This document shows positions 4,907 through 5,444 of a stretch of DNA of 5,444 nucleotides, in pieces; within the stretch, counting starts at the first letter, position 1, and each line of letters begins with the position of its first letter. The translations under genes and the position numbers were made by a program. Under the pieces are notes generated by a model. It saw only the letters and a list, made by a program, of their open reading frames with translations, searched no databases and was not told where the DNA came from. Origin of the DNA: Deltaproteobacteria bacterium. GTDB lineage: Bacteria > Desulfobacterota > GWC2-55-46 > JAUVFY01. The stretch is from contig JAUVFY010000102.1 of the NCBI GenBank assembly GCA_030594025.1, forward strand, positions 1 to 5,444, given 5' to 3'.

Positions 4907-5444
4907 ATGCCCTTTTTAAAGGAACTCAACCCAAGGCAGATCGAGGCCGTTACGTTTGACGGCGGGCCGCTCCTTATACTCGCAGGCGCGGGGAGCGGTA
5001 AGACCCGGGTCCTTACCGCGAGGATAGCCCACCTCGTGGTCAAAAAAGGCATTCCCGCCGAAAGGGTCCTCGCCGTCACATTCACGAACAAGGCCGCAGG
5101 CGAGATGCGCGAAAGATTATTCCAGCTCATGGGCCCGGAGGCGAAAAAGCCCTGGCTTGGCACATTCCATTCCCTCGGGCTCAGGATCCTGAGGACCGAG
5201 GGGCACCTCATAGGGCTCACCCCAGAGCTATCCATATATAACGAAGAGGACCAGCTCGCCCTCGTAAAGGAAGCGATGGCCGAGCTCTCGATGAGCGAGA
5301 AGGCCTTCTCGCCGAGAGCCGTTGTGGCAAGGATAAACCAGGCAAAAAACGAAAACATCGGTCCCGAAGAGTACCTCGCCCGCAGCGGGGATTTTCTCTC
5401 CGAGAGGGTCGCATCGGTCTACTCAGTTTACCAGAAAAAATTGA
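4907..5444 (+). CDS. UvrD/PcrA/Rep-type superfamily 1A DNA helicase, N-terminal part (runs off the right edge)
   Basis: ATP-driven 3'-5' DNA helicase of the UvrD/PcrA/Rep family, acting in excision or mismatch repair and in clearing replication forks. The first 179 residues are visible, covering domain 1A and part of 1B. LNPRQIEAV (7-15) is the Q-motif (Gln11 contacts adenine). LAGAGSGKTRVLTARIAHL (25-43) contains Walker A with Lys32 and Thr33. AVTFTNKAAGEMRERL (56-71) is motif Ia and GTFHSLGLRIL (85-95) motif Ib. The spacing matches full-length family members. The ATG at 4907 gives the standard family N-terminus; no in-frame upstream start and no clear Shine-Dalgarno were seen. It diverges from glgA. 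Which member of the UvrD/PcrA/Rep trio it is cannot be decided from the N-terminus alone. Confidence 0.95.
   Translation, partial: MPFLKELNPRQIEAVTFDGGPLLILAGAGSGKTRVLTARIAHLVVKKGIPAERVLAVTFTNKAAGEMRERLFQLMGPEAKKPWLGTFHSLGLRILRTEGHLIGLTPELSIYNEEDQLALVKEAMAELSMSEKAFSPRAVVARINQAKNENIGPEEYLARSGDFLSERVASVYSVYQKKL

Noticed and set aside
4891..5358. Minus-strand open frame opposite the helicase gene, with a hydrophobic start.
   Set aside because: Shadow of the clear UvrD/PcrA frame with its intact Walker A, Ia and Ib motifs.

Overview
This window comes from a Gram-negative bacterium. It encodes a signal-peptide-bearing outer-membrane β-barrel protein and two promoters that match the σ54 (RpoN) consensus. 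Arginine AGG and isoleucine ATA codons are common, and the gene repertoire would suit a former-Deltaproteobacteria or Nitrospirota-type lineage. That placement is a weak inference; nothing here fixes the taxon.

Layout: every gene except the last is on the minus strand, so it reads from right to left. At the right edge a UvrD/PcrA-type helicase (N-terminal 179 residues only) runs on the plus strand. It diverges from glgA (glycogen synthase, 3280-4755) across a 151-base gap. Downstream of glgA lie a response regulator with an ANTAR RNA-binding output domain (2594-3169) and a class I glutamine amidotransferase (1869-2576), separated by 17 bases. A near-consensus σ54 promoter (3183-3199) sits directly before the regulator. 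Next come an AT-rich gap with a second σ54-type promoter (1780-1796) and a long structured leader. These are followed by a TorF-family putative porin, a PII protein (glnK/glnB) and the start of amtB, which runs off the left edge.

The most interesting part is the leader between the second σ54 promoter and the porin-glnK-amtB operon. It can form a strong intrinsic terminator (1688-1731) and, mutually exclusively, an antiterminator hairpin (1715-1747). The apical loop of the antiterminator is the hexamer AAAGGG, with A at position 1 and G at position 4, which is the signature recognised by ANTAR proteins. A second hairpin with the identical loop lies at 1645-1665, just before the ribosome binding site. 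With the ANTAR response regulator encoded next door under its own σ54 promoter, this suggests a two-layer nitrogen circuit. σ54 would drive both the regulator and the transporter operon, and the regulator would then allow RNA polymerase past the leader terminator. This is inferred from sequence. The usual tandem first hairpin of an ANTAR target was not found.

Other points: the porin frame is cut by an in-frame TGA, yet the same frame continues for 32 codons to a textbook β-barrel C-terminus ending in Phe. The response regulator appears to have almost no 5' untranslated region. An 11-base AT-rich element recurs around the σ54 promoters.
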